DNA of 64,000 bases, from assembly GCF_000384215.1 (NCBI RefSeq), contig NZ_KB913032.1, positions 3,055,665 through 3,119,664 on the forward strand, written 5' to 3'. This document shows positions 24,107 through 33,027 of the stretch, piece by piece. A program made the position numbers and the translations under genes. This DNA is from Amycolatopsis alba DSM 44262. Lineage in GTDB: Bacteria; Actinomycetota; Actinomycetes; Mycobacteriales; Pseudonocardiaceae. The notes beneath the pieces were generated by a model, which was not told the origin of the DNA, ran no database searches, and saw only the letters and a list, made by a program, of their open reading frames with translations. The stretch's first letter is position 1. The number at the start of each line of letters is the position of its first letter.

Positions 24107-25207
24107 ATGGGCCGTCCTATTCGCACCAGGAGGCAGGCGACACTGGCGTCGTTGGCCGCGGAGCTCGGTGTGTCGAGGACCACCGTCTCCAACGCCTACA
24201 ACCGACCCGACCAGCTGTCCCCTGAGCTGCGCCGCCGCGTCCTCGAGACCGCGCGCCGCCTCGGCTATCCGGGCCCGGACCCGGTGGCCCGTTCACTGCG
24301 GACACGCAAGGCGGGTGCTGTCGGTCTTTTGCTCACCGAGAACCTCTCCTACGCCTTCCGCGACCCGGCCGCCGTCGGCGTGCTCGAAGGACTCGCGCTG
24401 GCCTGCGAGGACGCGGGCGTCGGTCTGCACCTGGTCCCGGCGAGCCCCGGCAACGAGGACGTCGCGGCCGTGCACCGCGCGGGTGTCGACGGTTTCGTCG
24501 TCTATTCGGTGCCCGACGACGACCCGCATCTCGGCGCCGTGCTGGAACGCCCGGTGCCGACGGTGATCATCGACCAGCCGCGGGTGGACGGCGTCGACCG
24601 GGTCGGCCCGGACGACGCGGCCGCGGTCACCGCCATGGCCGAGCACCTCATCTCGCTGGGACACCGGCAGATCGGCGTGCTGTGCATGCGGCTGGCCCGC
24701 GAACGCAACGACGACTTCGTCTCCATCCAGCGGCAGAGCGCCGCGCATTTCCACGTCCAGCGGATCCGGCTGGAGGCGCTGGCCGCCGCGTTCTCGGCGG
24801 CCGGGGTCGACTGGGCGACGGTGCCGGTCGTCGAGCGTTTCGACCACACCGTGGACGACGGCGCGTCGGCCGCGCGACAGCTGCTCGACGCATATCCGCA
24901 GGTCACGGCCGTGATCTGCACTTCGGACATCCTCGCGCTCGGCGCGCTCGCCGAAGCGGAACGCCGCGGGCTGCGCGTACCGCTGGATCTGACGGTCACC
25001 GGATTCGACGGCATCACCGAGGCCGAACGTTCCGGGCTCACCACGGTCCACCAGCCGGTGCTCGAAAAGGGCAAGGCGGCGGGCAAGCTGCTGCTCAGCT
25101 CGGCCGACCGGGTCGGGCCGAAGGTCATCACCCTGCAGACGGAACTGCGGGTCGGCCGCACGTCGGCGCCGCCGCGGACGGCAGAGGAACGCTGGTTCGG
25201 GCCGTGA
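24107..25207 (+). CDS. LacI-family transcriptional regulator
   Basis: A 366-residue repressor. The HTH is at residues 8-32 (TLASLAAELGVSRTTVSNAYNRPDQLS), followed by the hinge LGYPGPDPVARSLRT and a periplasmic-binding-like effector domain ending VTGFDGITEAERSGLTTVHQP. ATG at 24107 gives the standard LacI N-terminus; ATG at 24068 would place the palindrome inside the gene. No ribosome site is visible, so translation may be leaderless. It is divergent from the zinc operon, but LacI proteins bind sugars or nucleosides, so its regulon is probably elsewhere. Confidence 0.85.
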   Translation: MGRPIRTRRQATLASLAAELGVSRTTVSNAYNRPDQLSPELRRRVLETARRLGYPGPDPVARSLRTRKAGAVGLLLTENLSYAFRDPAAVGVLEGLALACEDAGVGLHLVPASPGNEDVAAVHRAGVDGFVVYSVPDDDPHLGAVLERPVPTVIIDQPRVDGVDRVGPDDAAAVTAMAEHLISLGHRQIGVLCMRLARERNDDFVSIQRQSAAHFHVQRIRLEALAAAFSAAGVDWATVPVVERFDHTVDDGASAARQLLDAYPQVTAVICTSDILALGALAEAERRGLRVPLDLTVTGFDGITEAERSGLTTVHQPVLEKGKAAGKLLLSSADRVGPKVITLQTELRVGRTSAPPRTAEERWFGP

Positions 25208-25258
25208 TGTAGCCCGTAAAGCGTTGCTCTCACCGGGCGTGTCCGTTCAAATGGTCAC

Positions 25259-25750
25259 GTGACCTCCATAGACGTACTTCTCAAGCGAAACCAGGAGCTG
25301 GGCGACGTCACTCCTGGTGACCGGTCGTCCCCGAGGCCATCACTCCAGGTGGCGATTCTGACCTGCATGGACGCCCGCATCCGGGTGTTCGAGCTCTTCG
25401 GCCTGCTCCAGGGCGAATCTCACGTCCTGCGCAACGCCGGCGGCGTCGTCACCGACGACATGATCCGTTCGCTCGCGCTGAGCCAGCGGAAGCTGGGCAC
25501 GCGCGAGGTGCTGATCGTCCAGCACACCGAATGCGGCCTCTCCATGGTGACCGAGGACGACTTCAAGGACGAACTCGAAGAGGCCTCCGGACTGCGTCCG
25601 ACCTGGGCCGTCGAAGCGTTCCGCGAGGTCGAGGACAGCGTGCGCCGGTCGGTGCAGCGCGTCCGGCGCAGCGATTTCCTGCCGCACACCGACAACGTGC
25701 GCGGATTCGTCTACGACGTGAAGACGGGACACCTCACGGAGATCGCGTGA
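25259..25750 (+). CDS. Beta-class carbonic anhydrase
   Basis: A 163-residue zinc enzyme that interconverts CO2 and bicarbonate. Metal ligands are Cys36 and Asp38 in LTCMDARI, His89 and Cys92 in QHTECGLS, with the RNAGG loop at 58-62. It is the short form of the family, similar in size to M. tuberculosis Rv3588c, and like that gene it lies beside mutY. The GTG start at 25259 has no clear ribosome site. It is cytoplasmic and probably supplies bicarbonate for carboxylases. Confidence 0.88.
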   Translation: MTSIDVLLKRNQELGDVTPGDRSSPRPSLQVAILTCMDARIRVFELFGLLQGESHVLRNAGGVVTDDMIRSLALSQRKLGTREVLIVQHTECGLSMVTEDDFKDELEEASGLRPTWAVEAFREVEDSVRRSVQRVRRSDFLPHTDNVRGFVYDVKTGHLTEIA

Positions 25751-25773
25751 CGCGCTTTCTTTAAGCTGGCCCC

Positions 25774-26649
25774 GTGGGCGTCGACGCGGATGTGCTGACC
25801 GAGTGGTTCGACGAGGTGGGGCGCGATCTGCCCTGGCGTGAACCGGAATGCACCGCCTGGGGCGTGCTGGTCAGCGAGATCATGTTGCAGCAGACGCCGG
25901 TCGCGCGCGTCCAGCCGATCTGGCACGAATGGATGGCGCGCTGGCCGGTGCCGTCGGCGCTGGCGGCGTCGTCCCAGGGTGAGGTCGTGCGCGCCTGGGG
26001 CAAGCTCGGCTACCCGCGACGCGCGTTGCGGTTGCACGCCGCGGCGGCGGTCGTCGCCGAAAAGCACGGCGACATCGTACCGTCCGATGTGGACACTCTG
26101 CTCGCGTTGCCCGGCATCGGCGCGTACACCGCGCGAGCCGTCGCGGCGTTCGCCTACGGCAAGCGGGCGCCGGTGGTGGACACGAACGTCCGGCGCGTGG
26201 TGGCCAGGGCGGTGCACGGCGCGGGCGACGCCGGACCGCCGTCGAACACCCGCGACATGGCCGACGTCGAGGCGCTGCTGCCGCCCGACGATGCGCCCGC
26301 CGCGAAACTCTCGGCGGCGCTGATGGAACTCGGCGCGCTCGTCTGCACCGCCCGGTCGCCGCGATGCGCGGATTGCCCGATTTACGACGACTGCGCCTGG
26401 CAGCACGCGGGCAAACCCGCCTACGCCGGGCCCGCGAAGCAGGTCCAGAAGTTCGCCGGTACCGATCGCCAGGTGCGCGGTCTGCTGCTCGACGTCCTGC
26501 GCGGTACCGAAGGCCCGGTCGAGAAGGCGCGGCTCGATCTCGTCTGGGACGAATCCGGGCAGCGCGACCGCTGCCTCGACTCTTTGCTGGTCGATGGCCT
26601 GCTCGAACAGACCGGGGACGGCCTGTTCTCTCTACCTGGCGAACACTAA
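25774..26649 (+). CDS. mutY: A/G-specific adenine DNA glycosylase
   Basis: A 291-residue base-excision-repair enzyme that removes adenine opposite 8-oxoguanine. Catalytic Glu35 is in SEIMLQQTPVARV, the helix-hairpin-helix is LPGIGAYTA with catalytic Asp136 in VVDTNVRRV, and the iron-sulfur cluster ligands Cys191, Cys198, Cys201 and Cys207 keep the C-x6-C-x2-C-x5-C spacing. The C-terminal domain is short, as in many actinobacteria, rather than a full NUDIX-like MutT domain. The GTG start at 25774 lies 23 bases after the carbonic anhydrase stop. Confidence 0.92.
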   Translation: MGVDADVLTEWFDEVGRDLPWREPECTAWGVLVSEIMLQQTPVARVQPIWHEWMARWPVPSALAASSQGEVVRAWGKLGYPRRALRLHAAAAVVAEKHGDIVPSDVDTLLALPGIGAYTARAVAAFAYGKRAPVVDTNVRRVVARAVHGAGDAGPPSNTRDMADVEALLPPDDAPAAKLSAALMELGALVCTARSPRCADCPIYDDCAWQHAGKPAYAGPAKQVQKFAGTDRQVRGLLLDVLRGTEGPVEKARLDLVWDESGQRDRCLDSLLVDGLLEQTGDGLFSLPGEH

Positions 26650-26737
26650 CGCATTACGACAAAAGTTGGTCAATGGTTGTCATCGACGCGATGGCGGGTT
26701 AGTTTTCCGGCCAACGCGCATGATGGGAGTTACGCCC

Positions 26738-27694
26738 GTGGCCGACTTCGACCGACGTACCGCGCTCAAGGGCGGCCTGACGGTAAGCGCCGTCGGGCTA
26801 CTGGGGACGACAACGATCTCCGCCGCGGCCGCGGCGGCACAGGAACCGACGATCCACGACACGGCGGCCTGGGGTGCCCGGCCGCCGAACGGGGCGATCG
26901 AGGTGCAGAACCACAAACCGACGTACATCGTCGTGCACCACACGGTCGATCCGGGGAACGTCACCGACTACACGCTCGAACACGCCTACTGGGCGTCGCG
27001 TTCGATCCAGAATTTCCACATGGACACCCGCGGCTGGGTGGACAGCGGCCAGCAGTTCACGAACAGCCGCGGCGGGCACATCACCGAAGGGCGGCATCGC
27101 AGCCTGGAGATCCTGCGCGGCGGCAAGCAGCACGTGCTCGGCGCGAACGTGGGCAACAACAACAGCACCTGCATCGGGATCGAGAACGAAGGCCTCTACA
27201 GCAAGGAAGACGTCCCGCCCGCGCTCTGGGACTCGCTGGTGAAGATGGTCGCGTACATCGCTTCGCAGTATGGGATATCGCCGGAGTTCATCAAGGGGCA
27301 CCGGGACTTCAACTCGACCGAATGCCCTGGAACCGTGCTGTACAACCGGCTTCCGGAACTGCGCACCGCGGTCGGGAAGCTGCTGGGCTCCGCGTCGCCG
27401 AAGGCGGATCTGCCGGAGTGGCCGCTGCTCAAACCCGGTGAAGCCGGACCGCGAGTACGGGTGGCCCAGGAACTCCTGCGGGCACGCGGTTTCACCGTTC
27501 CCGTCGACGGCGTCTTCGGACAGTCCACAAAGGACGCCGTCGCCGCCGTGGCGGCCCGGAACGGCCTGGAGCGCGACACCTGCGGCGCGACCGCGGCGAC
27601 CGACGAGACCGGGTTCCTCGGCTCCGACGTCTGGCCGCTCATCGTGGGGTCCGGCACCGATCTGCGGGCGCTGAAAGCACGACTCGCCGGCTGA
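26738..27694 (+). CDS. Tat-exported PGRP/amidase-2 protein with PG-binding tail
   Basis: A 318-residue predicted N-acetylmuramoyl-L-alanine amidase. The N-terminal twin-arginine signal is DRRTALKGG followed by a hydrophobic stretch and an alanine run. The amidase-2 domain (about residues 40-205) has zinc ligands in VVHHTVDPG and HRDFNSTECPG, and INxGNN-like GANVGNNNSTCIGIENEG. The C-terminal 90 residues form a peptidoglycan-binding-1-like domain (RVRVAQELLRARGFTVPVDG). GTG at 26738 is chosen for its GGGAG site and because the Tat motif follows directly. It overlaps the convergent MFS gene by 56 bases. Confidence 0.85.
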   Translation: MADFDRRTALKGGLTVSAVGLLGTTTISAAAAAAQEPTIHDTAAWGARPPNGAIEVQNHKPTYIVVHHTVDPGNVTDYTLEHAYWASRSIQNFHMDTRGWVDSGQQFTNSRGGHITEGRHRSLEILRGGKQHVLGANVGNNNSTCIGIENEGLYSKEDVPPALWDSLVKMVAYIASQYGISPEFIKGHRDFNSTECPGTVLYNRLPELRTAVGKLLGSASPKADLPEWPLLKPGEAGPRVRVAQELLRARGFTVPVDGVFGQSTKDAVAAVAARNGLERDTCGATAATDETGFLGSDVWPLIVGSGTDLRALKARLAG

Positions 27695-28793
27695 GCAGCA
27701 GCGGCGAAAGGACCAAAAGGGCGGCGCACCAAGGGAGCAGTGCTGTTCCCAGCGGCAGCAGCAGACCGCCGAGGAGGGCTCCACCGGCGACGGCGCCGTT
27801 CCAGGACGCGATCGTGAGCGACTGGGCGGCGTCGGCGGTGGGGCCCGCGATCAAGGCGGTGACGGCCTGGAAAGCGGTCGGCGCGCCGCCGAACGCCAGG
27901 CCCCACAGCGCGGCGGCGGTCAGCACCAGACCGTGGACGCCGCCGCTCAGTCCGACGAGGACGATGGCGACGGCCGTCATGGCGGTGCAGGACACCAGGA
28001 CGGCGCGGGGATGACGGTCGAGCGCGGAGCCGACCGCGACCAGGCCGCCGACCGTGGCACAGCCGAACACCAGCAGCGCCGAGCCCAGCATCGACGCCGC
28101 GTCCAGCCCGGCGAGCACCGGGCCGATGTAGGTGTAGGCCACGTTGTGCCCCAACGAGAACAGCGCCACCGTCGCCAGCACGGGACGCATCCCCGGCAGC
28201 CGTGACGCGGCCAGCGGCCGGGTGGTGCCCGCCGGGTCCGCGGGTACGGCCGGCACCGCGACGAGCACCCAGGCCAGCAGCGGAACGGTGATCAGCGCCA
28301 TCGCGGCGAACGCCCAGCGCCAGTCGGCCAGCTCGCCGAGCGCGGTACCGGCGGGGACGCCGAGGGCGAACCCGATCGGGGTGCCCGACATGGCCACGGC
28401 CAGCGCGCGCCCGGTGAGTCCCAGCGGGGCGAGGCGCATCGCGTAGCCGGCGACGAGAGACCACATCACCCCGGTCAGCGCCCCGGAAACGACCCTCGTG
28501 GCGAGGATCAGCGGGTACGACGAGGACAGCGCGATCAGCAGGTTGGTGACCAGGAAACCGGCGATCAGCGCCAGGAGCAAGCGTTTGCGCGGCACCCGCA
28601 GCGTCGCGCCCGTGAGCGGGATGGCGGTGAGCGCGGTGGTGATCGCGTAGACCGTCACCAGCTGCCCGGTGACCGACGGGGAGACGCCGAGGTCCGCCGA
28701 CATGCCCAGCAGCAGCCCGGCGGGCAGCACCTCGGTGAGGCAGCCGAGGAAGACCGTCGTCGTCAGGGCGAGCAGCGCAGGGAGGGGCAGCAT
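27639..28793 (-). CDS. MFS efflux transporter, DHA1 type
   Basis: A 384-residue, 12-helix major facilitator protein. Motif C-like MSGTPIGFALGVPAGTALGE and the first-helix FLGCLTEVLPAGLLLGM resemble the chloramphenicol/sugar-efflux (Cmx/AraJ) branch. It probably exports a small molecule. ATG at 28793 is followed upstream by the 45-base palindrome shared with the M1-like gene promoter, so both may be under one LysR-type regulator. Its 3' end overlaps the amidase gene tail by 56 bases. Confidence 0.82.
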   Translation of the reverse strand: MLPLPALLALTTTVFLGCLTEVLPAGLLLGMSADLGVSPSVTGQLVTVYAITTALTAIPLTGATLRVPRKRLLLALIAGFLVTNLLIALSSSYPLILATRVVSGALTGVMWSLVAGYAMRLAPLGLTGRALAVAMSGTPIGFALGVPAGTALGELADWRWAFAAMALITVPLLAWVLVAVPAVPADPAGTTRPLAASRLPGMRPVLATVALFSLGHNVAYTYIGPVLAGLDAASMLGSALLVFGCATVGGLVAVGSALDRHPRAVLVSCTAMTAVAIVLVGLSGGVHGLVLTAAALWGLAFGGAPTAFQAVTALIAGPTADAAQSLTIASWNGAVAGGALLGGLLLPLGTALLPWCAALLVLSPLLLSRRVVLSAPADRCRTPR

Positions 28794-28837
28794 GCCCCGA
28801 CGATCTCTTCCCCGGACCGGCGCGGGTAGTCCCTGGC

Positions 28838-28882
28838 GGGTATGCCGCGGGGTTATCGGCCCGGATAACCCCGCGGCATGCC
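28838..28882. promoter_or_regulatory. LysR-type AT-N11-AT palindrome
   Basis: ATGCCGCGGGGTTATC (28842-28857) and GATAACCCCGCGGCAT (28864-28879) are perfect inverted arms around GGCCCG, extending with one mismatch to 28838 and 28882. Each arm fits the LysR box T-N11-A as AT-GCCGCGGGGTT-AT. It lies between the divergent MFS and M1-like genes. A closely matching half site lies at 34861-34881. Confidence 0.65.
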
Positions 28883-28959
28883 CGGCTGGCAGTGCCGCGC
28901 GCCGCGCGGACGTACGCACGATGGCCGGGCACCCTCCCCTGTAGAGAGAAGGCTCGTTC

Positions 28960-30402
28960 ATGACCGTGCGGATTCGGTGGCAGGAGCCACTGTGCACCGC
29001 GTTGCTCGCCACCACGATGATCGGCACCTGCCAGGCTTCGGCGGTGGCTCAGCCGGCACCCGGCAGCGACGGCTACGTGCACGTCTCGCCCGATGGCACC
29101 GTCCTCGGACCCGATCCCTACTACCCGAAGGACGGCAACGGCGGCTACGACGTCGACAAGTACTCGCTCGCGCTGGACTACTCGCCGTACTCGATGCTGT
29201 TGAGCGGCAAGGCGACGATCACCGCGACGGCCACCCAGGACCTGAGCCGGTTCGACCTCGACCTGCGCGGCCTCACCGTCCGCTCGGTCACCGTCGACGG
29301 GGTGGCCGCGACGTTCCGGCGCTCGGGCGAACACGAACTGGTGATCACCCCGCGGACCCCGTTGACCGCGGGCAAGGGGTTCACCGTGGTGGTCGGTTAC
29401 GACGGGCGGCCGGAGCCGCTCACCACGGCGCGCGGCCGGGTCGGCTGGCTGGCCACCTACGGCGATTCCGCCGTGGCCACCGGCCAGCCGCGGTCTGCGA
29501 TGACCTGGTTCCCGGTCAACGGAACCGAAGTCGACAAAGCGGCCCTGCGGGTCTCCGTCACCGTCCTGGACGAATTCTCCGTGATGGGCAACGGTTTCCA
29601 GGTCTCCGACATCCCCGCCGGCGTCGGACGGCACACCGTCACCTGGTCGGAGGACACCGCCCTCGCACCGAGCACGGCGATGCTCGGCATCGGGCGCTGG
29701 GAAGTCGAAAAGATCACGCTTCCCGGTGGCCGGACGGCGATCAACGCCTACCACCCGTGTGCCGTCGACAAGCGGCAGATCGGCGGACGGCTGCCCGAGG
29801 TGCTGGAGTTCCTCACCGGGAAGTTCGGCGACTACCCGCAATCGGCGGCTGGCGGCCTGTTCCTCGACCGCTCCCTCGGCTACACGCACGGCGCCCAGAC
29901 CCGGCCGGTGTACGGCCGCACGGCCACCGTCGCCGATCTGGTGTACGCCACCGCGTACCAATGGTGGGGGGCGGGGGTGACCGGCAAGATGTGGCGCGAC
30001 ACGCTGATGCCCGAGTCCATCGCGCAATACGCGGTGTGGCTGTGGGACGAGGCCAAGAACGGCGTCGACCTGGACCGGCGGTACCGCGACACGGTGACCA
30101 AGGTGGGCGCGGACCCGGCTTTCTGGGCGCCCAAGCTCACCGATCCCGGTAAAGGGACCGAATTCGCGCCCACCACCAAAGCCGTGCTGATGGTGCACGC
30201 GCTGCGACGGCTCATCGGCGACGACGCGTTCTTCCAGATCATGGCGGGCTTCCCGGCGATCAACCCGCAGGGAAACCAGAACTGGCACGATTTCGAGCTC
30301 TACGTCTCCGCGATGACCCAACGCGATCTCGGCGAGTTCAACGCCGCTTGGCTGGACGGCACGGTACGGCCGCCGGACGCGCTCCTCTACCCCAAGAACT
30401 GA
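28960..30402 (+). CDS. M1 aminopeptidase-like secreted protein, active site lost
   Basis: A 480-residue exported protein, colinear with the two M1 metallopeptidases at 36563 and 46981 (shared YYPKDGNGGYDV opening, DLDLRGLTV and the C-terminal layout). Where those have HETAH and HENAH, this one has YATAY (residues 329-333); both zinc histidines and the catalytic Glu are gone, though Glu352 at the third-ligand position remains. The SLET substrate motif is replaced by THGA, and NEC by PES. It therefore cannot be a normal M1 peptidase. The frame is intact and the fold residues are kept, so it is a pseudoenzyme, not a decaying gene. Its signal peptide runs to about residue 31. Confidence 0.85.
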   Translation: MTVRIRWQEPLCTALLATTMIGTCQASAVAQPAPGSDGYVHVSPDGTVLGPDPYYPKDGNGGYDVDKYSLALDYSPYSMLLSGKATITATATQDLSRFDLDLRGLTVRSVTVDGVAATFRRSGEHELVITPRTPLTAGKGFTVVVGYDGRPEPLTTARGRVGWLATYGDSAVATGQPRSAMTWFPVNGTEVDKAALRVSVTVLDEFSVMGNGFQVSDIPAGVGRHTVTWSEDTALAPSTAMLGIGRWEVEKITLPGGRTAINAYHPCAVDKRQIGGRLPEVLEFLTGKFGDYPQSAAGGLFLDRSLGYTHGAQTRPVYGRTATVADLVYATAYQWWGAGVTGKMWRDTLMPESIAQYAVWLWDEAKNGVDLDRRYRDTVTKVGADPAFWAPKLTDPGKGTEFAPTTKAVLMVHALRRLIGDDAFFQIMAGFPAINPQGNQNWHDFELYVSAMTQRDLGEFNAAWLDGTVRPPDALLYPKN

Positions 30403-30733
30403 GGTACGCGTGACTGGACGGACGACACGCGTGATCACGCGGACGACTCGCGGCGGGACCCGGCCGCGCGCGTGTCGTCCGTCCAGTCACGCGTGTCGTC
30501 CCGGCGGGAGAGCGTTGCGAAAGCCACTTTCGCAACACTGGGCGCCGGGTAAGCACTGGGGCGAAGGGGTCGTGAGCGGTAAGGACGGTTCTTCTGAGGG
30601 GTAAGGCAAAGACGGCGTGTCCGGGCGGGATGGGCGATCTTGCGTGATCAGACGCGGAACTCGCGTGATCAGAGACGGATCACGCGAGCCGCGTCTCCCA
30701 CGACACGGTTGACTTACCCCTCAAAAGCAGCCA
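30403..30733. repeat. 331-base intergenic repeat region
   Basis: No gene is visible. It contains a perfect 25-base inverted repeat (30407-30431 with 30469-30493, 37-base spacer), a hairpin GTTGCGAAAG-CCA-CTTTCGCAAC at 30514-30536, and two direct GCGTGATCAGA units exactly 21 bases apart (starting 30642 and 30663) followed by an inverted ATCACGCGAG at 30679. The last group belongs to the same family as the arrays at 50875-51104. It separates two convergent genes and probably ends both transcripts. Confidence 0.65.
30407..30493. terminator. 25-base perfect inverted repeat
   Basis: The arms begin CGCGTGACTGGACGG at 30407 and are perfectly complementary to 30469-30493. The repeat starts five bases after the M1-like stop codon, so a terminator role for that gene is likely. 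The 37-base spacer carries one ATCACGCG repeat core. Confidence 0.55.
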
Positions 30734-31714
30734 TTACCGCTCACGACGCTTTTCCAGGTACGCGGCGTAGACCGGCGCCGTCCTCGCCTCGGCCCAGTAC
30801 GACTCGACCACGGCGGCGAGCAGCTCCTCCTGCCGTCCCGCCACGAAGGTCTCCCGGTTCCAGGCGAGAATATGCCTGCGCGGCAACACATCCCCGCGCA
30901 ACGGCCGGGTCACGATACCGCGGTCGCACGGATCGCAGATCGGCTGCGAAAGGCCGATCGCGCCGGACCGGACCACCAGCAGCGCCACCTGCTGCGAAGT
31001 CACCTGATGAGTGACAGACGGGCTGAAACCGTTTCGCGCGCAGGCGTCGGCGAAGTATTTGGTGAACGTGGCCGCCGAAGAATCGGACACCATCACCCAC
31101 GATTCGTCCCGCAGCGCACGCAGGTCGATACTTTCCTCACGCGCCAGCGGATGGTCTTCCGGCAGCAGGACGAAGGTCGGCTCGGTCACCACCACCGCGG
31201 TGTCCACGTTTTCCGGGATTTCGAGCTCGTATCCCGGATAGTCCTTGACCAGCCCCAATTCCGCACGCCGCTGGGCCAGCAGCGGCAGCAGCCGCTCGGG
31301 ATGGTCGTCGTGCACGACCTGCACTTCGGCGACCTCCGGCCACAGCCGGGTCACCAGTGACGGCAGATACGCGACCAGCGCGCTGGCCACCGCGGCCACG
31401 CGGACGACGTCGGGCGGGCCGCTGGGACAGACGCGCTGCTCGATGTCTTCGAGCAGTTTGTCCAGCTGTGGAAGCAAAGCGGCCGTCCGGCGCAGCAGGA
31501 GCTCGCCCATCGGCGTCGGTTTCACACTGCCCTCGCGACGATCGAACAGCTGGTAGCCCAGCATGTTCTCCAGTCGTTTCAATTGCGCGGACACGGCGGG
31601 CTGGGTGACACCGAGAGCGATCGCGGCACGGGAAAGACTGCCCGTGTCCGCGATCGCCCGGATCACCCTCAGGTGGTGGACATCCAGCTGTACGACGTCG
31701 AACTCCTTTGTCAC
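30734..31714 (-). CDS. LysR-family transcriptional regulator (CDPS operon)
   Basis: A 326-residue LTTR. The winged HTH is at about residues 12-60 (LSRAAIALGVTQPAVSAQLKRLE) and the effector domain follows (VRVAAVASALVAYLPSLV onward). The GTG start at 31714 overlaps the permease stop (GTGA); a longer frame upstream is excluded by that overlap. It is the last gene of the CDPS-permease-regulator operon. A LysR encoded at the end of a biosynthetic operon commonly senses the pathway product or substrate; that is inference here. Confidence 0.83.
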   Translation of the reverse strand: MTKEFDVVQLDVHHLRVIRAIADTGSLSRAAIALGVTQPAVSAQLKRLENMLGYQLFDRREGSVKPTPMGELLLRRTAALLPQLDKLLEDIEQRVCPSGPPDVVRVAAVASALVAYLPSLVTRLWPEVAEVQVVHDDHPERLLPLLAQRRAELGLVKDYPGYELEIPENVDTAVVVTEPTFVLLPEDHPLAREESIDLRALRDESWVMVSDSSAATFTKYFADACARNGFSPSVTHQVTSQQVALLVVRSGAIGLSQPICDPCDRGIVTRPLRGDVLPRRHILAWNRETFVAGRQEELLAAVVESYWAEARTAPVYAAYLEKRRER

Positions 31715-33024
31715 GAACGGGTTTTCGATCCGCCGGAAGAAGTCATCGCCGCGGGAACCGCCGCGGCCGTTGTCCGTCTGCCGAGAAGAATATACAGGAG
31801 AAAAGCACCGAGAACGGAGTTCACCGTGGCGATTCCCCACGGCAGCCAGATTCCTGCCGCCGCCCCGGCCACCCAGCAGATCAGCGCGGAGGGAACCCAG
31901 GTCGGACACGTCGCGGGCAACTCCCCGGACGCGCGGGTGGCGTCCAGATCCGGTTTCCAGCGCCGGACGACGTAGTACTCGGCGATCACCACTCCCGCCA
32001 CCGGCGGCGTGAGCACGCCGACCCAGGTCAGGAAGGTGGTGAAGTGGTCGAGGATGCCGATCGCGGAGAGCACCGTGCCGAGACCGCCGAGCAGCAGGGT
32101 CGCGGTGGTGCGGTCCAGCCGCCGGGACAGCAGCACCTGCACGGTGTTCACCAGCCCGAGCGAGGACGAGTACAGGTTCCAGTCGTTGATCTTCAGGATC
32201 GCGGTGACCAGGATCAGCGTGCCGAGCACCCCGGACGACGAGGTGATGATCCCGACCACGTCGGCGCTTTTCGCCGCGTGCGCGAGCAGGACACCGATCA
32301 GGCCGATCAGGTACTGGCCGAGGGTGACGCTGACCAGGGTCTGCTTGACCACGTCGGACGCGGTGCGGTTGAACCGGGTCATGTCCGGCGTCATGATCGC
32401 GCCCATGATGAACGCGCCCGCCACCAGCGTGGTGCCCTGCGCCAGTGACATCGACGGCCCTGGCGGCTGCTCGGCGATCAACGCGGACAGCGAATGGTCA
32501 CCGAGCGCGGTGACGATCGAAAAGCCTGCCAGCGCGAGGAAGGCGGGCACCGTGAGATACGCCGTCCAGGCCATCGCGTGGAAGCCGAACACGACGATGA
32601 CGGTGACCAGAGCGCCACCCGCGAGCGCCCACACCCACACCGGCGGGCCGCCCATCAAGGAGTGCAGGCCGTGGGCGAACACGTCGTTCTGCACCCCGAA
32701 CCAGCCCGCCAGGCTGAGCGTCATGAGAAGCCCGACCAGCGAGGACCCGCCGGTGCCGAACCCCGTCCAGCGGGCGAGCACCGACGTCGACAGCCCTTCT
32801 CTGGTGCCGGCGATGCCCATCAGGATGGTGATGATCTCCAGCAGTACCGAACCGATCGTGATGGCCAGGACCGCGTCCCGGAAGGTCATGCCGAAGCCGA
32901 GCACCGCGCCGAGCAGGAACTGGTGGAACGAGGACACCTGCCCGAACCGTTGCAGCGCGACGGAGACCCAGGAATAGCGGCGTTCGGCCGGGACCCGGCG
33001 CAGGGAGAAGTCGTCGTGTTCCAC
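31711..33024 (-). CDS. NCS1-family purine/cytosine-type permease
   Basis: A 437-residue, roughly 12-helix transporter of the nucleobase:cation symporter-1 family, CodB-like. Typical features are the N-terminal RYSWVSVALQRFG, helix 1 FLLGAVLGFGMTFRDAVLAI, FGVQNDVFAHG, and the helix 8 region IMTPDMTRFNRTASDVV. NCS1 proteins import cytosine, allantoin, hydantoins or related cyclic amides. The GTG start lies three bases after the cyclodipeptide synthase stop. The pairing suggests transport of a diketopiperazine or a related ring compound. Confidence 0.83.
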   Translation of the reverse strand: MEHDDFSLRRVPAERRYSWVSVALQRFGQVSSFHQFLLGAVLGFGMTFRDAVLAITIGSVLLEIITILMGIAGTREGLSTSVLARWTGFGTGGSSLVGLLMTLSLAGWFGVQNDVFAHGLHSLMGGPPVWVWALAGGALVTVIVVFGFHAMAWTAYLTVPAFLALAGFSIVTALGDHSLSALIAEQPPGPSMSLAQGTTLVAGAFIMGAIMTPDMTRFNRTASDVVKQTLVSVTLGQYLIGLIGVLLAHAAKSADVVGIITSSSGVLGTLILVTAILKINDWNLYSSSLGLVNTVQVLLSRRLDRTTATLLLGGLGTVLSAIGILDHFTTFLTWVGVLTPPVAGVVIAEYYVVRRWKPDLDATRASGELPATCPTWVPSALICWVAGAAAGIWLPWGIATVNSVLGAFLLYILLGRRTTAAAVPAAMTSSGGSKTRS

Positions 33025-33027
33025 GCC

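Noticed and set aside
28960..30402. Frameshift or sequencing error explaining the missing HEXXH
   Set aside because: The frame is continuous with aligned residues on both sides, and three separate motifs changed by substitution, so a single error cannot explain it.
27196..30438. A 1080-codon open frame on the reverse strand across the amidase, MFS and M1-like genes
   Set aside because: Its product is a low-complexity Arg/Gly/Asp/Pro string without domains, and it lies antisense to three genes with clear family motifs. High GC leaves few stop codons in that frame.
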